Assembly (NCBI GenBank): GCA_022559845.1 | Contig: JAHNEJ010000369.1 | Location: 1 to 64,000, forward strand | Length of the DNA: 64,000 nt | DNA from: Amorphophallus konjac | Lineage: Eukaryota > Streptophyta > Magnoliopsida > Alismatales > Araceae | Direction of reading: 5' to 3' | Shown: positions 52,288 through 63,895 of the stretch, in pieces | Numbering within the stretch: position 1 is the first letter of the stretch | How the letters are laid out: every line of letters starts with the position of its first letter | Position numbers and translations under genes: made by a program | The notes under the pieces: generated by a model | Database searches by the model: none | What the model was told of the DNA's origin: nothing | What the model saw: the letters and a program-made list of their open reading frames with translations, nothing else

Positions 52288-53574
52288 CTATGAATTGTGA
52301 CCCATAATGGTTGCATGCTTCGGTAAAGAATCCGCTAGCTGATTAGCTTCCCTGTACATGTGAACAAGAGGGCACTGAAATGTTGAGAAGATTTCTTGAA
52401 AGTGCCTCCACCATAGGAGAAGAGACCACGGTGGACTGCTTTTACCTTTTAGTAGTTCAGCCAAAGTCATGGAATCCGTATATATTATTGAAAGAGGAAT
52501 GCTATGCAGGCGGGCCAGCCTAAGACCATCAAGTAGAGCTCTCCCTTCTGCCACCATGCTTGAACCTTGTCCATAATAGTAAGAGAAACCCAGTAACAGT
52601 TTACCTCGGGAGTCTCTAAAGCAACCACCTCCTCCTGAAATCCCAGGATTGCCTTTACTAGATCCATCTACATTAAGTGAGAAAGCCACAATAAGAGCAT
52701 GCCAACATACATTATGGAATTGAAGAATCTTATGTTTGATAATATAACCCATAGCATGTAGATTCTGCAAATAGGAGCGATTGGTGCCTTATTTGAATGT
52801 TATCTGACTAAGAATCTGCTTGACATCCTCTTGTATCTGCAGAGCAATCCGAGAGGGGTTAATTCTAGTTCCCTCAAATCTATTTCTACATCTCTGTTTC
52901 CAAATTTCCCATATTATCAGCATTGCCATTAGCAAGTTAATAAATCCCTGCGGGATGGGTATAATTGACTCACTAATGATCATTTGAAGCCTGCTAAAAA
53001 TGGAGGTAATTCCCAGATAAGAGCTGTCTATAAGTGAGCAGAATTTGTTCCACAAAAAAGAGGCTAGCTCACTATTGATAAAAAGGTGGTCTATGTTTTC
53101 AATAGAAGGAGAGGCATTGCAGCAGTTACAGCGGGATGCTAAATGGATATCACAATTCTGAATTTTATCATCAACTGGGATAGCATGGTTCAGCATTTTC
53201 CAATAGAACAGTGAAGCTCGAGGTGGAAATTTTTGATACCAAAGCTTGGCTGAATGAGCACCTGAATGTTGTCCTTTGATGTAGCTATAAGTGGATTTAA
53301 AATCAAATCTGCCCGAATTAGTAAATGACCATATAGGGATATCTTCTCCTTCTTGAGTAGCATAGTTGTACACTTCAGTTCTCAAATTGATGTCATCAAT
53401 CATTTGCCAAATAGGATGTTGCTGATTAGCCAAGCCTTCTTGCACCGAGCAATTCTCAAACTGAGAGATAACCTGCTGAGGTATGTAATCAAGCAGAGAT
53501 ATTCCCTTATACCAAGTGTCTTTAATAAAGTTGGTGGTTGCACCATTGAAAACAATTTTATGTATACCAGCCAA
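52288..53574 (-). pseudogene. LINE zf-RVT region and RNase H domain
   Basis: Two collinear frames are separated by a single stop near 52,789. The first (261 codons) contains the zf-RVT type region with KLWYQKFPPRASLFYWK and a Cys/His group (C-x-C-C near CNCC). The second carries a type I RNase H: NVDGSSKGNPGISGGGGCFRD, an EGRALLDGL block with the catalytic Glu, YTDSMTL, and REANQLADSLPK. An RNase H domain at the 3' end is typical of a plant L1 subgroup. Confidence 0.85.
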
Positions 53575-53882
53575 AAGGATAGAACGAGCTTTTTCAAAAT
53601 CTCAGACTTTAATGCCAGCTGGGAAAGGGACCTTGCAATCAGAGACATGCTGCCCTTGAATATATTTCATCCTGACAAAGCGAGCCCATAGTGAATTGCT
53701 ATGCAGAGAAGACCATAACTGTTTAACCTGTGAGCACAGCTGAATGTCCCTAAGACTGCGGATTCCTAAACCTCCTTCTGACTGAGGACATCATATCTTG
53801 TCCCATGATACCCAATGTTTCCTGTGTGCAGACTCAAAACCTTGTCATAAAAAATTTGCACATATGCTTTCCACTTGCTTAA

Positions 53883-54845
53883 TTATTGTATATAGAATAT
53901 TGGCAGAACTGGCAGTGTATATGGGAACAGCCGAAAGCACTGATTTAATAAGGATGATTCTACCAGCTTGTGAGAGGACCAACCTACAAGCTTAGCATTA
54001 ATTTTATCAAGCAAATATTTGAATTGAGGGACTCTAATTCTCCCTTTGAAAATAGGTATCCCTAGGTAGACTATGCTACCAATTTTATGCTGAAATCCTG
54101 TTAACCGACTAATCCTCTCAATTGCATGACTGTGCATATGTTTAGAAACAATGAATGAACTCTTGTGAGAGTTAATCCGCTGCCCGGAAGATTCTTCATA
54201 TTTCCTCAGAAAACTCAACAAGGCCTTGATGGAGGATAAATCACCATTCAAGAATATAATGGAATCATCCGCAAAAAGAATATGAGAGATGGGCATGGCA
54301 TTGCGAGGCAAGTGATAATATTGACATTGGCCAGACTGAAACAACTGGTTTAGACCCCTACTTAAAACCTCCTCAGCCAAAATGAAAAGAGCGGGAGCTA
54401 GAGGATCTCCTTGTCTCACCCCCCGGGATGATTTAAAGTAACCATGAATTTGGCCATTAAATGAAACAGAGAACCAACAATTCATCAAGAGGTGAGCAAT
54501 GAAAGAATTAAATCTGTTGGAAAATCCAAATTTTTGCAAAACAAAGATAATAAAATCCCATTCAATTGGATCATATGCTTTGGCCATATCTAATTTAATG
54601 AGCATATTATGGCCTCTAACCGGCCTATCAATATCCATGAAAAGTTCTCTAGCCAGCAGAAAGTTATCAGTAATGTTTCTACCACTCACAAAGCCATTTT
54701 GATGCTCAGATATGATTAAAGGGAGAATGCACCTCAAACGATCACTTATGACTTTGGAGACCACCTTGCATGAAAAGTTGCATAAGCTAATCGGTCTAAA
54801 ATCCACAAAGGTAATGGGATTTTTAACCTTAGGAACCAGGCACAA
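53883..54845 (-). pseudogene. LINE reverse transcriptase, partial
   Basis: A 320-codon frame holds the non-LTR RT blocks in order: RPISLCNFSCKVVSKVISDRL, NGFVSGRNITDNFLLARE, a KLDMAKAYDPIEW block with the first catalytic Asp, SRGVRQGDPLAPALF, and the F-A-D-D catalytic motif in HILFADDSIIF, followed by a YLGIPI thumb block. It starts abruptly because of the 5' truncation. A frameshift near 53,640 separates it from the downstream zf-RVT segment. It primes from nicked target DNA in intact elements; this copy lacks the endonuclease. Confidence 0.85.
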
Positions 54846-54969
54846 AATAGTTGAAGTGATTCCCTTCGGAAGCCCCCAGCCATAGAAGAAACTCTTAACA
54901 GCAGATGATTTGATGAGATTTAAAAATGTATTAAGTCAAAGAAAACTATCGTGAATAATAAAAGTGATG

Positions 54970-55578
54970 ATACATCTCACGGACAATCAGTATATTGATT
55001 TGCTAGCCAAGTGACAATATATGAGTAGTATATCTCATGAATAATGGGAGTGAATTCATAGCTCATTTGATTTTATGGCCAAGTGAGAGATATTAGCCGA
55101 TTGGCCAAGAAGCCTAAACAATCGGAGGTAATTTTCTTCTAAATAAGGATGGGCCAAGAGGTGGTTATCCGAATGGAGATAACTTCATGGGAGAGATTCT
55201 CTCCATGATAAGAATAAGATGGAGGTGCTTTCTCGAGAGGGCGGAGGTGGTTGACAGAGGTGAGCATCCTGATGAATATGAGTTCCATACTCATGTAGCC
55301 TATAAATAAAAACCGTGAGAACTCTCGTGATCTCACAAGTTAACTATCAAAGCCCTCCTCTCTTACCTCTCTCTTCTCCTAGTTCCTTCGTACTTGTCTC
55401 CTTTATCTTCAAAATTGAACTTGCTTGAAAATTTTGATTATTTAAAGAAATACGCTTTAATTATGACTAACAAACTAGTTCTAAACCCATTAATTAATTA
55501 ATACAAAAATGCAGTTGCAGTTATGCTCAACTTTTGAAGTTCTATAATTCAAACCCAAGGTTAGGGATAAGCCATCTC
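54970..55578 (+). repeat. LTR of the decayed plus-strand copia (boundaries approximate)
   Basis: After the LINE the copia RNase H tail runs out by about 54,965, and an LTR-like stretch follows with a TATA box (TATAAATAA, 55,301-55,309) and a pyrimidine-rich leader. It ends in ...CATCTCA directly before TTTGGTATCAAAGTG (55,579), which resembles a tRNA-Met primer-binding site (usual form TGGTATCAGAGC). A 3' LTR should not be followed by a primer-binding site, so this LTR may be shared with another copy whose internal region has decayed to the right. Confidence 0.55.
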
Positions 55579-56142
55579 ATTTGGTATCAAAGTGAAGGTT
55601 AAATTAAATTTATGTTATTCTCACTTTTTGGATTGAACATGAAAGATAAATCATGTCTTGTATTAGGTGGAATAGGTTATTATTATATACAATTTTAATC
55701 GATATACCCTCAATCATGTTATCCTGATATCAAACAGCATCATATTAAAGATAGATGCTTGAAGCTAATCCAAATCCGTCATGAGTTATTACAGCAAACC
55801 TAACCTGGAGAACGGTGTATGGCGATATCCTCATGTGCTCAAATCGTATCCTATGATCTCATCCTCTCGAAGGTTGAGATCTCTTCCGTCCCTTAATAAA
55901 GATGAGTAACTCATGTTTTCATTCCCAGATTAATCACACAAAAAGGATATGGCAGTTTTGCATAATTCACCACGGTGACCTCTTCACATGTATCTAAAGC
56001 ATGCTCTCTCTGTATATATATATTCACAGACACACACACACACACATCATGTGTATGTACATATTTCCTCCCATGTAACGTTCACTTAATTCCACCGCAT
56101 CTTACACTCTTCAGCACATTCAACATGATGTAAGGCGGATGA
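55579..56142. other. Non-coding stretch between two copia elements
   Basis: Apart from the primer-binding-site-like sequence at its left edge I see no element features or gene. A short CA repeat lies at 56,031-56,046. Confidence 0.5.
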
Positions 56143-56147
56143 CTTTG

Positions 56148-56266
56148 TAAACCTAGAAGAAAGGCAAAAACGGAGAAGGAACCCCAAACGTCCCGATTCC
56201 CTTCTCCTAATAGTTTATTACGGGAAAAGTAGGGAAAACCCCCCTCAAAAGTACAGTATTATAACA
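56148..56266 (-). repeat. 3' LTR of the short-LTR copia
   Basis: On the minus strand it starts TGTTATAATACTG at 56,266, right after a GGGGGGAG purine tract, and ends CTTTCTTCTAGG near 56,152. The last few bases differ from the 5' LTR, so its left edge is uncertain by about 5 bp. Confidence 0.85.
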
Positions 56267-56461
56267 CTCCCCCCAAGATAGGGTGAAGATATCGTAGAGT
56301 TCCATCTTGCTCACCATAATAGAAAAAATAGAACTAAGTCCTTTACTCAAGATATTTGCAACCTGATCCGAGGACTGAACAAAGGGAATGCAGATTTGAC
56401 CACGATCAATCTTTTCCTTTATGAAATGACAATCAATCTCAATGTACTTGGTACGATCATG

Positions 56462-57784
56462 CTATACTGGATTGTTAACAACCTCAATCGCCCCCTTGCT
56501 ATCACAATACAAACGAAGGGAAGACCCATTCAACAGTTGCAACTCCTGAAGTAACTTCTGTAACCAAAGAAGTTCACAGACACCTAATGCCATCACTCTA
56601 TATTCTGCTTCAGCTGTCGACCGAGTAACAATAGACTGTTTCTTACTTTTCCAAGCAACTGAATTACCCCCAACATACATACAGTATCCAGAGGTAGACC
56701 TCCTATCATCCAGAGAACCAACCCAATTTGCATCAGAATATCCTTCTACCTGAAGGTCACTGTGTTGAGTGAACAACAGACCTCAACCTGGACATCCTTT
56801 CAGGTAGCACAGGACTCTATAAGCCCCCTCTAAATGTCTCTCCCGTGAGTCATGCATGTACTGACTAAGCACACTGACAGCATATGCAATATCAGGCCGT
56901 GTATGTGACAAGTAGATCAACCTCCCAACAAGTCTGGTATCTCCCCATGTCAACTGGTGCACCACCATCTGTCACTAAACGGTGATTTAGGTCTATTGCG
57001 GTAGCAACTGACTTACACCCCAACATCCCAATATCTGAGAGTAAGTCTAGTACATACTTCCGTTGTGACAGAAAAATTCCTCTGGCTGACCTGACAACTT
57101 CTATACCCAAGAAGTATCTCAACGGGCCCAAATCCTTTACCTCAAATGCTTGCTTCAGCCTGGACTTCAAATATTTAATCTCTTAGTGATCATCTCCTGT
57201 AACAATAATATCATCAACATACACAAGAAGAATAGTTCTCTTCCCCTCAAGATGCCTGTAGAACAATGTGTGATCTGCATTGCTCTACATGTATCCCATA
57301 TCTCTCACAGCTCTACTAAATCTATTAAACCAAGCACGAGGAGGCTGCTTGAGTCCATATAATGATCGCTTCAATTTGCAGACTTTCCAACATTTGTTGC
57401 ACTGCCAAAGTCAGGTGGTACCTACATATAAACTTCCTCCTGAAGATCACCATGCAGGAAAATATTTTTCACATCTAATTGATGTAGTTTCCAACCAAGG
57501 TTAGCTACACAAGAAATCAGGACACGAACAGAATTCATCTTTATCACAGGGACAAATGTCTCATCATAGTCCACTCCATATGTCTGTGTGTAGCCCTTAA
57601 CAACCAGCTGGACTTTGTATCTCTCCACTTTACCTTCAGGTGTTTGTTTCACAGTAAACACCCATCTACACCCAACAAGATGCTTCCCAACTGGTAAAGG
57701 AACTAGCTCCCAAGTTTGATTTTTGGATAAAACATTCATCTTCTCTGACATTGCCTCCCTCCACTTTGGATTTTTCTTAGCCAC
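56462..57784 (-). pseudogene. Copia reverse transcriptase and RNase H, interrupted
   Basis: The RT begins at 57,784 (WREAMSEKMNVLSKNQTWELVPLP, shown here only as the first conserved block up to LVP), with GCRWVFTVK and a LHQLDVKNIFLHG block where Asn replaces the usual Ala. A stop follows at 57,422. The Y-V-D-D catalytic motif survives at 57,210-57,221 in another frame. The connection part (57,170-56,892) has DLGPLRYFLGIEV. RNase H (56,776-56,462) has YSDANW, STSGYCMYVGG and the acidic SKGAIEV block. Several frameshifts show it is inactive. Confidence 0.8.
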
Positions 57785-57854
57785 ATGTCAAGTACTTGGA
57801 ATTCAAATATTGTCTAGAACAACTGCAAAACATTGATAGGAGGGAGAAATAGAC

Positions 57855-59078
57855 TCATGATACATAGTTAGCAATATCATAATGATAACGAGCAGGAAGA
57901 ATAGTAAAGCAAGTGTCCTTACGCTGTACAATAGGAAGATCAAGATCAGATGTAAGTGGAGCAATAGGAACGATGTTACCATTATGATCCGACACAACAG
58001 AAGAGGACGTGGTTGGAGCTTCACCCGGGGAAGACATTTGGATAGTGAAATGTGGATGCACATAGGACTGGGCTCCAGACTTCTCTTTAGTGTCATGCCC
58101 TCGCTCCCCCTGAAGACCATCACCACACTCCCCCTGGACACCAAAACTAGTAGAGATACTTAGAAATTCACTTGGAAGTTGTAGAGCTGAAGTCTCATCA
58201 TCACACTGTCTACTCTCATAGTAAGCCTCACGCTCCCGAAAGGTGACATCCATAGTGACCAAGAATCGCCGCTCAGGAGGATAATAGCACCTATATCCTT
58301 TTTGAGTAGCAGAGTAGCCAACAAACACACACTTCACAACTCGCGGATCCAATTTGCCAATCGATGGCCTGTGATCTCTGGCAAAACATACACAACCAAA
58401 TACTCTAGGAGGAACTATATAGCTAGTGGATCCCACAAGACACTGAAGGGGAGACATAAAATCGAGAGTCCTGAAGGGCATTCGATTTATTAAGTATGCA
58501 GCGGTCAACACAACCTCTCCCCACAAGAACTTAGAAACATGCATAGTAAATAGCAAAGATCGAGTTATCTCCAATAAGTGTCTATTCTTCCTCTCAGCCA
58601 CTCCATTCTGGGCAGATGTATCAACACAAGTAGTCTGATGTATAATTCCATGAGTATGAAGATACGCACATAATTCTTTGTTAGTGTACTATGTCCCATT
58701 ATCAGAACGTAACATCTTAATCTTAGCACTGAATTGTGTGTCTACCAGTTTATGAAACTCTTGAAAGCACCTGAGAATTTCCCCTTTACCTTTTAGCAAG
58801 TAAACCCATGTAACTCGACTGAAGCAATCAATAAAAGTCAAAAACCATCTATGGCTAGTAGCAGCAGAAGTGCTACAAGGCCCCCATACATCAAAGTGAA
58901 CAACTTCAAAAGGTAAATCACTTCTATTTTCAGAAACAAGATAAACACTTCTTGTAAGTTTGGTCATCTCACAATGATCACAATGCAGTTGGTTTTTATT
59001 GCATTTATTTGCTAAGGAAGGAAACAATGTAATCAAAAGTGAGAAAGGAATATGTCCTAGCCTCCGATAGTATAACAT
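57855..59078 (-). pseudogene. Copia GAG-pre-integrase and integrase, interrupted
   Basis: The 59,078-58,689 part has the zinc-binding pre-integrase region (RRLGHIPFSLL...CDHC) and the integrase core with the first catalytic Asp in HFDVWGP and the second in LRSDNGT, then stops. The next frame (58,601-57,855) resumes at the third catalytic residue (MAERKNRHLLE) and continues through PLQCLVGS, RVFGCVCFARDH and KCVFVGYSATQKGY, the copia integrase C-terminal region. One stop and one shift divide the gene. Confidence 0.85.
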
Positions 59079-59748
59079 TATCTATGAAGTAGTGTCCTCA
59101 GCAACAAGAGCAGATCTCTCTCCAGTAGGTTTCAAACTAGGTCCTTCAGCCTCCAAATAGTATAGTCCATTGTGCGTTTTACCACATCCAAATGTCTTTC
59201 CCGTTTTCAGCTCCTGAAAAAGAGAATAAGAAGGCTAAAAAGTGACGGAGCAATTCAAATCTCTAGTAATGGAGCTGATAGAAAGTAAATTCGTAGGAAA
59301 AGAGGGAACATGTAAGACAAAAGATAATCTCAAAGTAGGGGTACAATCCACAGATCCCTTACTTGAGATAGAGGTAAAGATCCATCAGCAATACGGACCT
59401 TATCCCTACCTGAGCAAGGGAGATATGATCGAAAGGAGGTGGATGTACCTGTCATGTGACTGGAGGCTCCCGAGTCAATTACCTAAGAGTTAGACTTTCT
59501 ATCTACACAACTGAAGACATGGGCAATGCTAGGTATAATACCTGACTGTGCAAAAAGGGAGAGTCAGTATACCCCTCATGTTGGCTAGATATCTCCGCCG
59601 CAGAGGATGTAGCGCCAGAGGATGCCTCATGCTTTTCCATCAGTTTACGAAGAATTTGATACTCCTCAGTAGACAAACCAGTTGTACTACCCTCAGTCTC
59701 TACAGAGAGATGTGCCTGTCCAACACCACATCCTCAACCACGGCCTCC

Positions 59749-60663
59749 TTAGAAGCCACCACCGCGACGACCACCACTATCACCACGACCACGTTGAGCA
59801 GGGCGACCATGTAGCTCCCAACAGTGTGCCTTGATGTGTCCAAGTTTCTTGCAATGGTGACATACCCTCTCTCCAGATAACTGTTGCTGAGGTTGTACTA
59901 TAAGAGTTGATCTCACTGGAGCACTCACTATAGAAGTAACTCGCCATTTGGTTTCCTCACTTAGGACAGTAGAGAAGGACTGTCCTAAGATAGGGAGAAC
60001 ATCACGAGCTAAAAGTTGTACACGAACAGATTCAAACTTCGTGTTCAGCCCATAAAGAAAGTCCTGTACTCGTTCACGAACAAGATACTTCTGAAAAACT
60101 TCAACATCAACAGAACAGGTAGGAACAAAGGTGCGATAATGATCTGTCTCAGACCAAAGCCGCTTCAGCTCTGTGACATACTCTGTCACGGACAACTCAC
60201 CCTGACGAAGCTCCCTCAGCTGGGACCGGATCTCAAATTCTTGTGCAGAGTTAAGCTTCCGATAAAACATCCGGGCCACTGTCTCCCATACCTCATGCGC
60301 TGTTTCCAATAACTGCACGCTCCTAGCCACACTAGGTGCCATTGTATTCAACAGGAATGCCAAAATAACAGAATTTTCCATCTCCCATTGAGTCGCCCCG
60401 GGCTCACCTCGAACAGGTCTCTTTGCAGCCCCAGTTAGATATCCCTCCAAGCCTCGACTTACCACAAGAAAACGAGTACTCCTCGCCCAAGTCAAATATG
60501 TCGCCGGTTCATCGAGCTTGACTGGCACCTATAACACATTAAGGGACGCAGTCTCCCGAGTTGAACTACCTGCAATAGTAGTAGATTGTGTAGCAGATAT
60601 CTGAGCTGAGATAAGATGCCCAATCAAGTTTTCAAGATCCTGCATCGTAATCAGGTTCTCCAT
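59749..60663 (-). pseudogene. Copia gag with zinc knuckle
   Basis: The minus-strand start ATG is most likely at 60,663 (first residues MENLITMQDLENLI). An in-frame TAG just before 60,528 interrupts it, after which the frame is open to 59,749. It has a copia gag core (ATYLTWARSTRFLVVSRGL, EFEIRSQLRELRQGELSVTEY) and a CCHC zinc knuckle C-H-H-C-K-K-L-G-H-I-K-A-H-C, then a Gly/Arg-rich end. The gag packages RNA into particles; the stop makes this copy non-functional unless suppressed. Confidence 0.85.
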
Positions 60664-61134
60664 CCTTGCTGAACTCACAACAACAAATAACATGGGACCA
60701 CCTAACACCCCACAACTATGCTATCAGCAGCAGCAACATATCACCTCAACAGAAATATCACCAACACATTTTTTTTTCTACACCTGACATACGCATCACA
60801 GTCTGCTTATATTGAATTTTTTTTGTTCTGACCACTATTCATGTTCAACACCCGCTACTCATCCCGGGACCCATGTGAGGCCCCTCACGTCTCCTACTTC
60901 AACTCGCAGAACAGGGGCTTCTTCTTCTTCAACTCGCAGAACAGGGGGGGGGGACAGAAGCCGTTGGAGCGGCTCAATAGCATGAGGCGTGGAGGCGAGG
61001 GAGCAGGCACTGGTGGGCACGGCGGCGGCGGCGGGCTGTGGCGGCAGCAGTGAGTGTCGGACAGAGCGAGTGGCGGCAGGCCGCGACGGCGGGCTGCAGG
61101 GCTGCAGCGGCTGTGGCCGCGGCAGGCCGCGACG

Positions 61135-61253
61135 CTCGCCTAGAAGAAAGGCAAAAACGGAGAAGGAACCCCAAAGGTCCCGATCCCCTTCTCCTAATAG
61201 TTTATTACAGGAAAAGTAAGGAAAACTCCCCTCAAAAGTACAGTATTACAACA
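61135..61253 (-). repeat. 5' LTR of the short-LTR copia
   Basis: On the minus strand it starts TGTTGTAATACTG at 61,253 and aligns with the 3' LTR throughout, with six substitutions. It lies next to the target copy CTTTG at 61,254. Confidence 0.85.
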
Positions 61254-61258
61254 CTTTG

Positions 61259-63296
61259 TATAGCGGTGACTGTTTTAAATTGGAAAGAGCAATGACACTT
61301 GGGGCCATTCAGTTACACTCAAGTACAATTACTTAGGGCACAGGTAAAGTGAAGAATTCAGACTTCAAATGGGAGAAGATGCTTTAGCAGCAGGTAAACA
61401 CTGGGTGGAGGAGTCATTCACCGACTTGATGACCCTGTTCAATCCCCTGGAAATTGAAATCACATTCTCGAAAGCGCAAACAAAAGGGTGCACAGTCTCA
61501 GGGTTTCAACATCTAATAGCCTGCGAACAAATTGCATCAAATGCACATCCCATGGGGACTAGCAAACTAAACTTACTGCCCCATCCTAGATCCATACTTT
61601 ACCACGTTTAACAGAAATGAGGTTTCACCACATCTATATAGATAAAAGGGATCTAGTGCACCTCTAGAATCAACCATGATCATCCCTTCAGCCTATTTAG
61701 GAGGATAAAAGGTCACAAACATGTCCTACCATGGCAAAACGTGATCATTAAATAAAGATCTAAAGATCCCATTATTTTCTTGTTTGTTATCAAGTCCAAA
61801 ATTACCATAAATCTAACATCATCAAGTGACAAAAACTTGGGTTTGAAGATTTTATATGTGGAATACTAAAAGCATCTGTTGGACACATTTTGCCCAAAAC
61901 CTCTGATCCAATTTTGACAAGGCAAATATATTCTGCCAGGCGGCTAGTATCAATGAAGTTACCCCGAGGAGTCAGCAGATAAATGTACGCAAAGCAAATA
62001 ACTGATTTTTCCATGACAGAAGAAGACTAAATAAATGACAAGTAGCACAATGGTTTTGAAGGTAGAGAAGTTCCCCCCTCCCCCCTCTTACTCCCTAAAA
62101 AGTGTAATCCAGCTCTTAACTGTAAAATAAACCATCTGAGAAGTGGTTAACATGATGGATGATGACTATGCCACCAAAAGGCCAAATATTCAGTCATTTT
62201 CTACTTGAAGTTCAGATAAATGGAAAATGTGTCATAATCACAACTGCTTAGCAATCTCCAATTGCCAAACAAAAGCTGATGCAAAAGTTACCACATTGGA
62301 TGGTTATGACCAATGCATTATTGGCAAACCTATTTTTTGCTTCATCACACCGTACGAATTGTTGAAGAAGGGAACTAAATTGATAGCTTTCACAAAAAGT
62401 AACTCTCTTGAAGAACACTGACTAAGCCTACTAAAAGAATGAGAAATACAATGTCTTCAGGAATGTTGCTATAATAATTGGTCAAATCCACCAAACCCAA
62501 AACTTCATTGTGCATCAATTGATGATAATGGCATAATTCAGTTCTTCGTACCCTTTTTCACTTGAACCCTATAGTGAAGCAACACCAATGCTGCAATATG
62601 GAAAAATCAAGCTGCCCCTGTACTCATACGTGGAATCTTGATGACAATAGAATGCATATAATTTTGTCAAAAGTTATGCAAATAGCCAAGTCGACTTTAA
62701 TGAATTCCTGGTCTCACAGGGAAGTAATGTCTACGGTCCACAACTATTCTCAACTTATGCTTAAGATTAAACGACTACAGAATGAGCAACGTAAGGAAAT
62801 GCATAATAAAACAAATCAAACTGGTAGAAAAATTTCATGTTTCGAATAATTTAGGTTGAATCATTCTTTATGTCCAATATATCCTACCTTTTAAAATACA
62901 GAAAAAAGACAAACCATCAATTAAAGAATAACTATTGAACAAAGCAAGGAGCTAATATTTACTGAATACTGGCAATATATGAACATTAGTTTTCTTTGTT
63001 TGCGCCTCCACCTACACAGATATCCTACGAACACCATTGTTCACATGATAGTCCAGCGGTAACAACTCATGGCAATGGGACAAGAATAGGACGACAAACA
63101 CGAGTAAAAAATTCACATTTGACTTCCTGCGCATTGTGATATTTCCAACCAAACAATTCCACATCGAATTGCGTCCTACCACATTGAGGACGGCGAGAAA
63201 ACCAACTTGCACCCCTTGCCTTCCACAAGCGTAAAAAGCACACATATACACAGTATTAATACATGGACAAGGAAAAAAAAAGCAATATCTGCTAAT
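61259..63296. other. Intergenic region between the copia and the terminal gene
   Basis: There is no supported gene or repeat in about 2 kb of AT-rich sequence. Short open stretches at 62,227-62,421 (plus) and 61,802-62,014 (minus) have no recognisable domain. The right end may include the 3' untranslated region of the minus-strand gene at 63,395. Confidence 0.5.
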
Positions 63297-63394
63297 CTAC
63301 TTCGTCAAAAAAAACCAGATGGATGAACAGCGAAGTTGGGCGATTAGAAGGGCGAGGAAAGTACCGGCATGAAAGACGACGATTTGGAGAGAGG

Positions 63395-63895
63395 TCAGAG
63401 GAGGGTGATGAGGATGAAGAGGAGAAGGGCCGCGATGAAAGAGTACTTGAGCGCTGCCAGCAGGATGGCCAGGGAGATGAAGAAGAGCTGCCAGAGAACT
63501 TGCACGCTCGCCCAAGCCAGGACCCCCGTCAGGCCTACCGCTAGCACGTTATCGGGGTCCGGATCCAGCAGCAGCTCCCGCCACCGGATCCCCTCCGAGG
63601 CAGCCCGCCGCCGCGGAGGCTCTTGGCCCCCGCCGCCGCCACCGCCGGAGGCAGACGTGTTACTCGCCTCCTCTCGTCCTATCGCCGGGTCTTCCCCCTT
63701 GGGCTGTGCCGCCTCCTTGCTCAGCCCGTTCGCTTCGCCCCCGGCGAAGACCGGGAACCTACCTCTGCTCCGGTGGCTCCGGGCAGCTGGAATCACCACG
63801 ACACGGGAGGGGGGACGGGCATCGGAATTGTTGCGGTGGGTGGAGAGATGGCGGGACAACATGGGCGGCAGCAGCGGAAACACGGAGGCGCCCAT
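63395..63895 (-). CDS. Small, probably plastid-targeted membrane protein
   Basis: A 166-codon minus-strand frame. Residues 1-50 are rich in Ser, Arg and Pro with almost no acidic residues, like a chloroplast transit peptide. Residues 55-105 are a low-complexity linker with a Gly run. From residue 106 the sequence is highly ordered: WRELLLDPDPDNVLAVGLTG, and then a long hydrophobic stretch (about 117-166) that can form two membrane helices, ending at the stop. The DPDPDN-plus-hydrophobic C-terminus recalls a conserved small plant protein of unknown function; the exact family is not named here. The start chosen is the first ATG, preceded by a purine-rich leader reaching the window edge. The gene appears intronless. 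A role in the plastid envelope or thylakoid is inference. Confidence 0.8.
   Translation of the reverse strand: MGASVFPLLPPMLSRHLSTHRNNSDARPPSRVVVIPAARSHRSRGRFPVFAGGEANGLSKEAAQPKGEDPAIGREEASNTSASGGGGGGGQEPPRRRAASEGIRWRELLLDPDPDNVLAVGLTGVLAWASVQVLWQLFFISLAILLAALKYSFIAALLLFILITLL

Larger units (their letters stand above)
52010..54905 (-). mobile_element. 5'-truncated L1-type LINE with RNase H, 13-bp target duplication
   Basis: The insert is flanked by TGATTTGATGAGA (51,997-52,009 and 54,906-54,918). On the plus strand its left end begins with a T run (52,011-52,019), the poly(A) tail of a minus-strand element. Minus-strand domains in order are reverse transcriptase (54,845-53,883), a zinc-finger RVT region (53,574-52,789) and RNase H (52,770-52,288). 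The truncation removes ORF1 and the endonuclease. The host sequence is a decayed copia RNase H region, so the LINE is the younger of the two. Confidence 0.9.
56148..61253 (-). mobile_element. Ty1/copia retrotransposon with very short LTRs and 5-bp target duplication
   Basis: Two near-identical 119-bp LTRs (about 95% by eye, 6 differences over 115 aligned bases) bound a gag-pol on the minus strand. CTTTG lies just outside both ends (56,143-56,147 and 61,254-61,258). A C-rich plus-strand tract at 56,267-56,274, a purine tract on the minus strand, directly precedes the 3' LTR. Domains in minus-strand order are gag, decayed protease region, GAG-pre-integrase and integrase, reverse transcriptase, and RNase H. 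Stops and frameshifts break the polyprotein. A GC-rich 250-bp stretch (60,880-61,135) between the 5' LTR and gag is unusual, and no clear primer-binding site is seen there. Confidence 0.9.
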
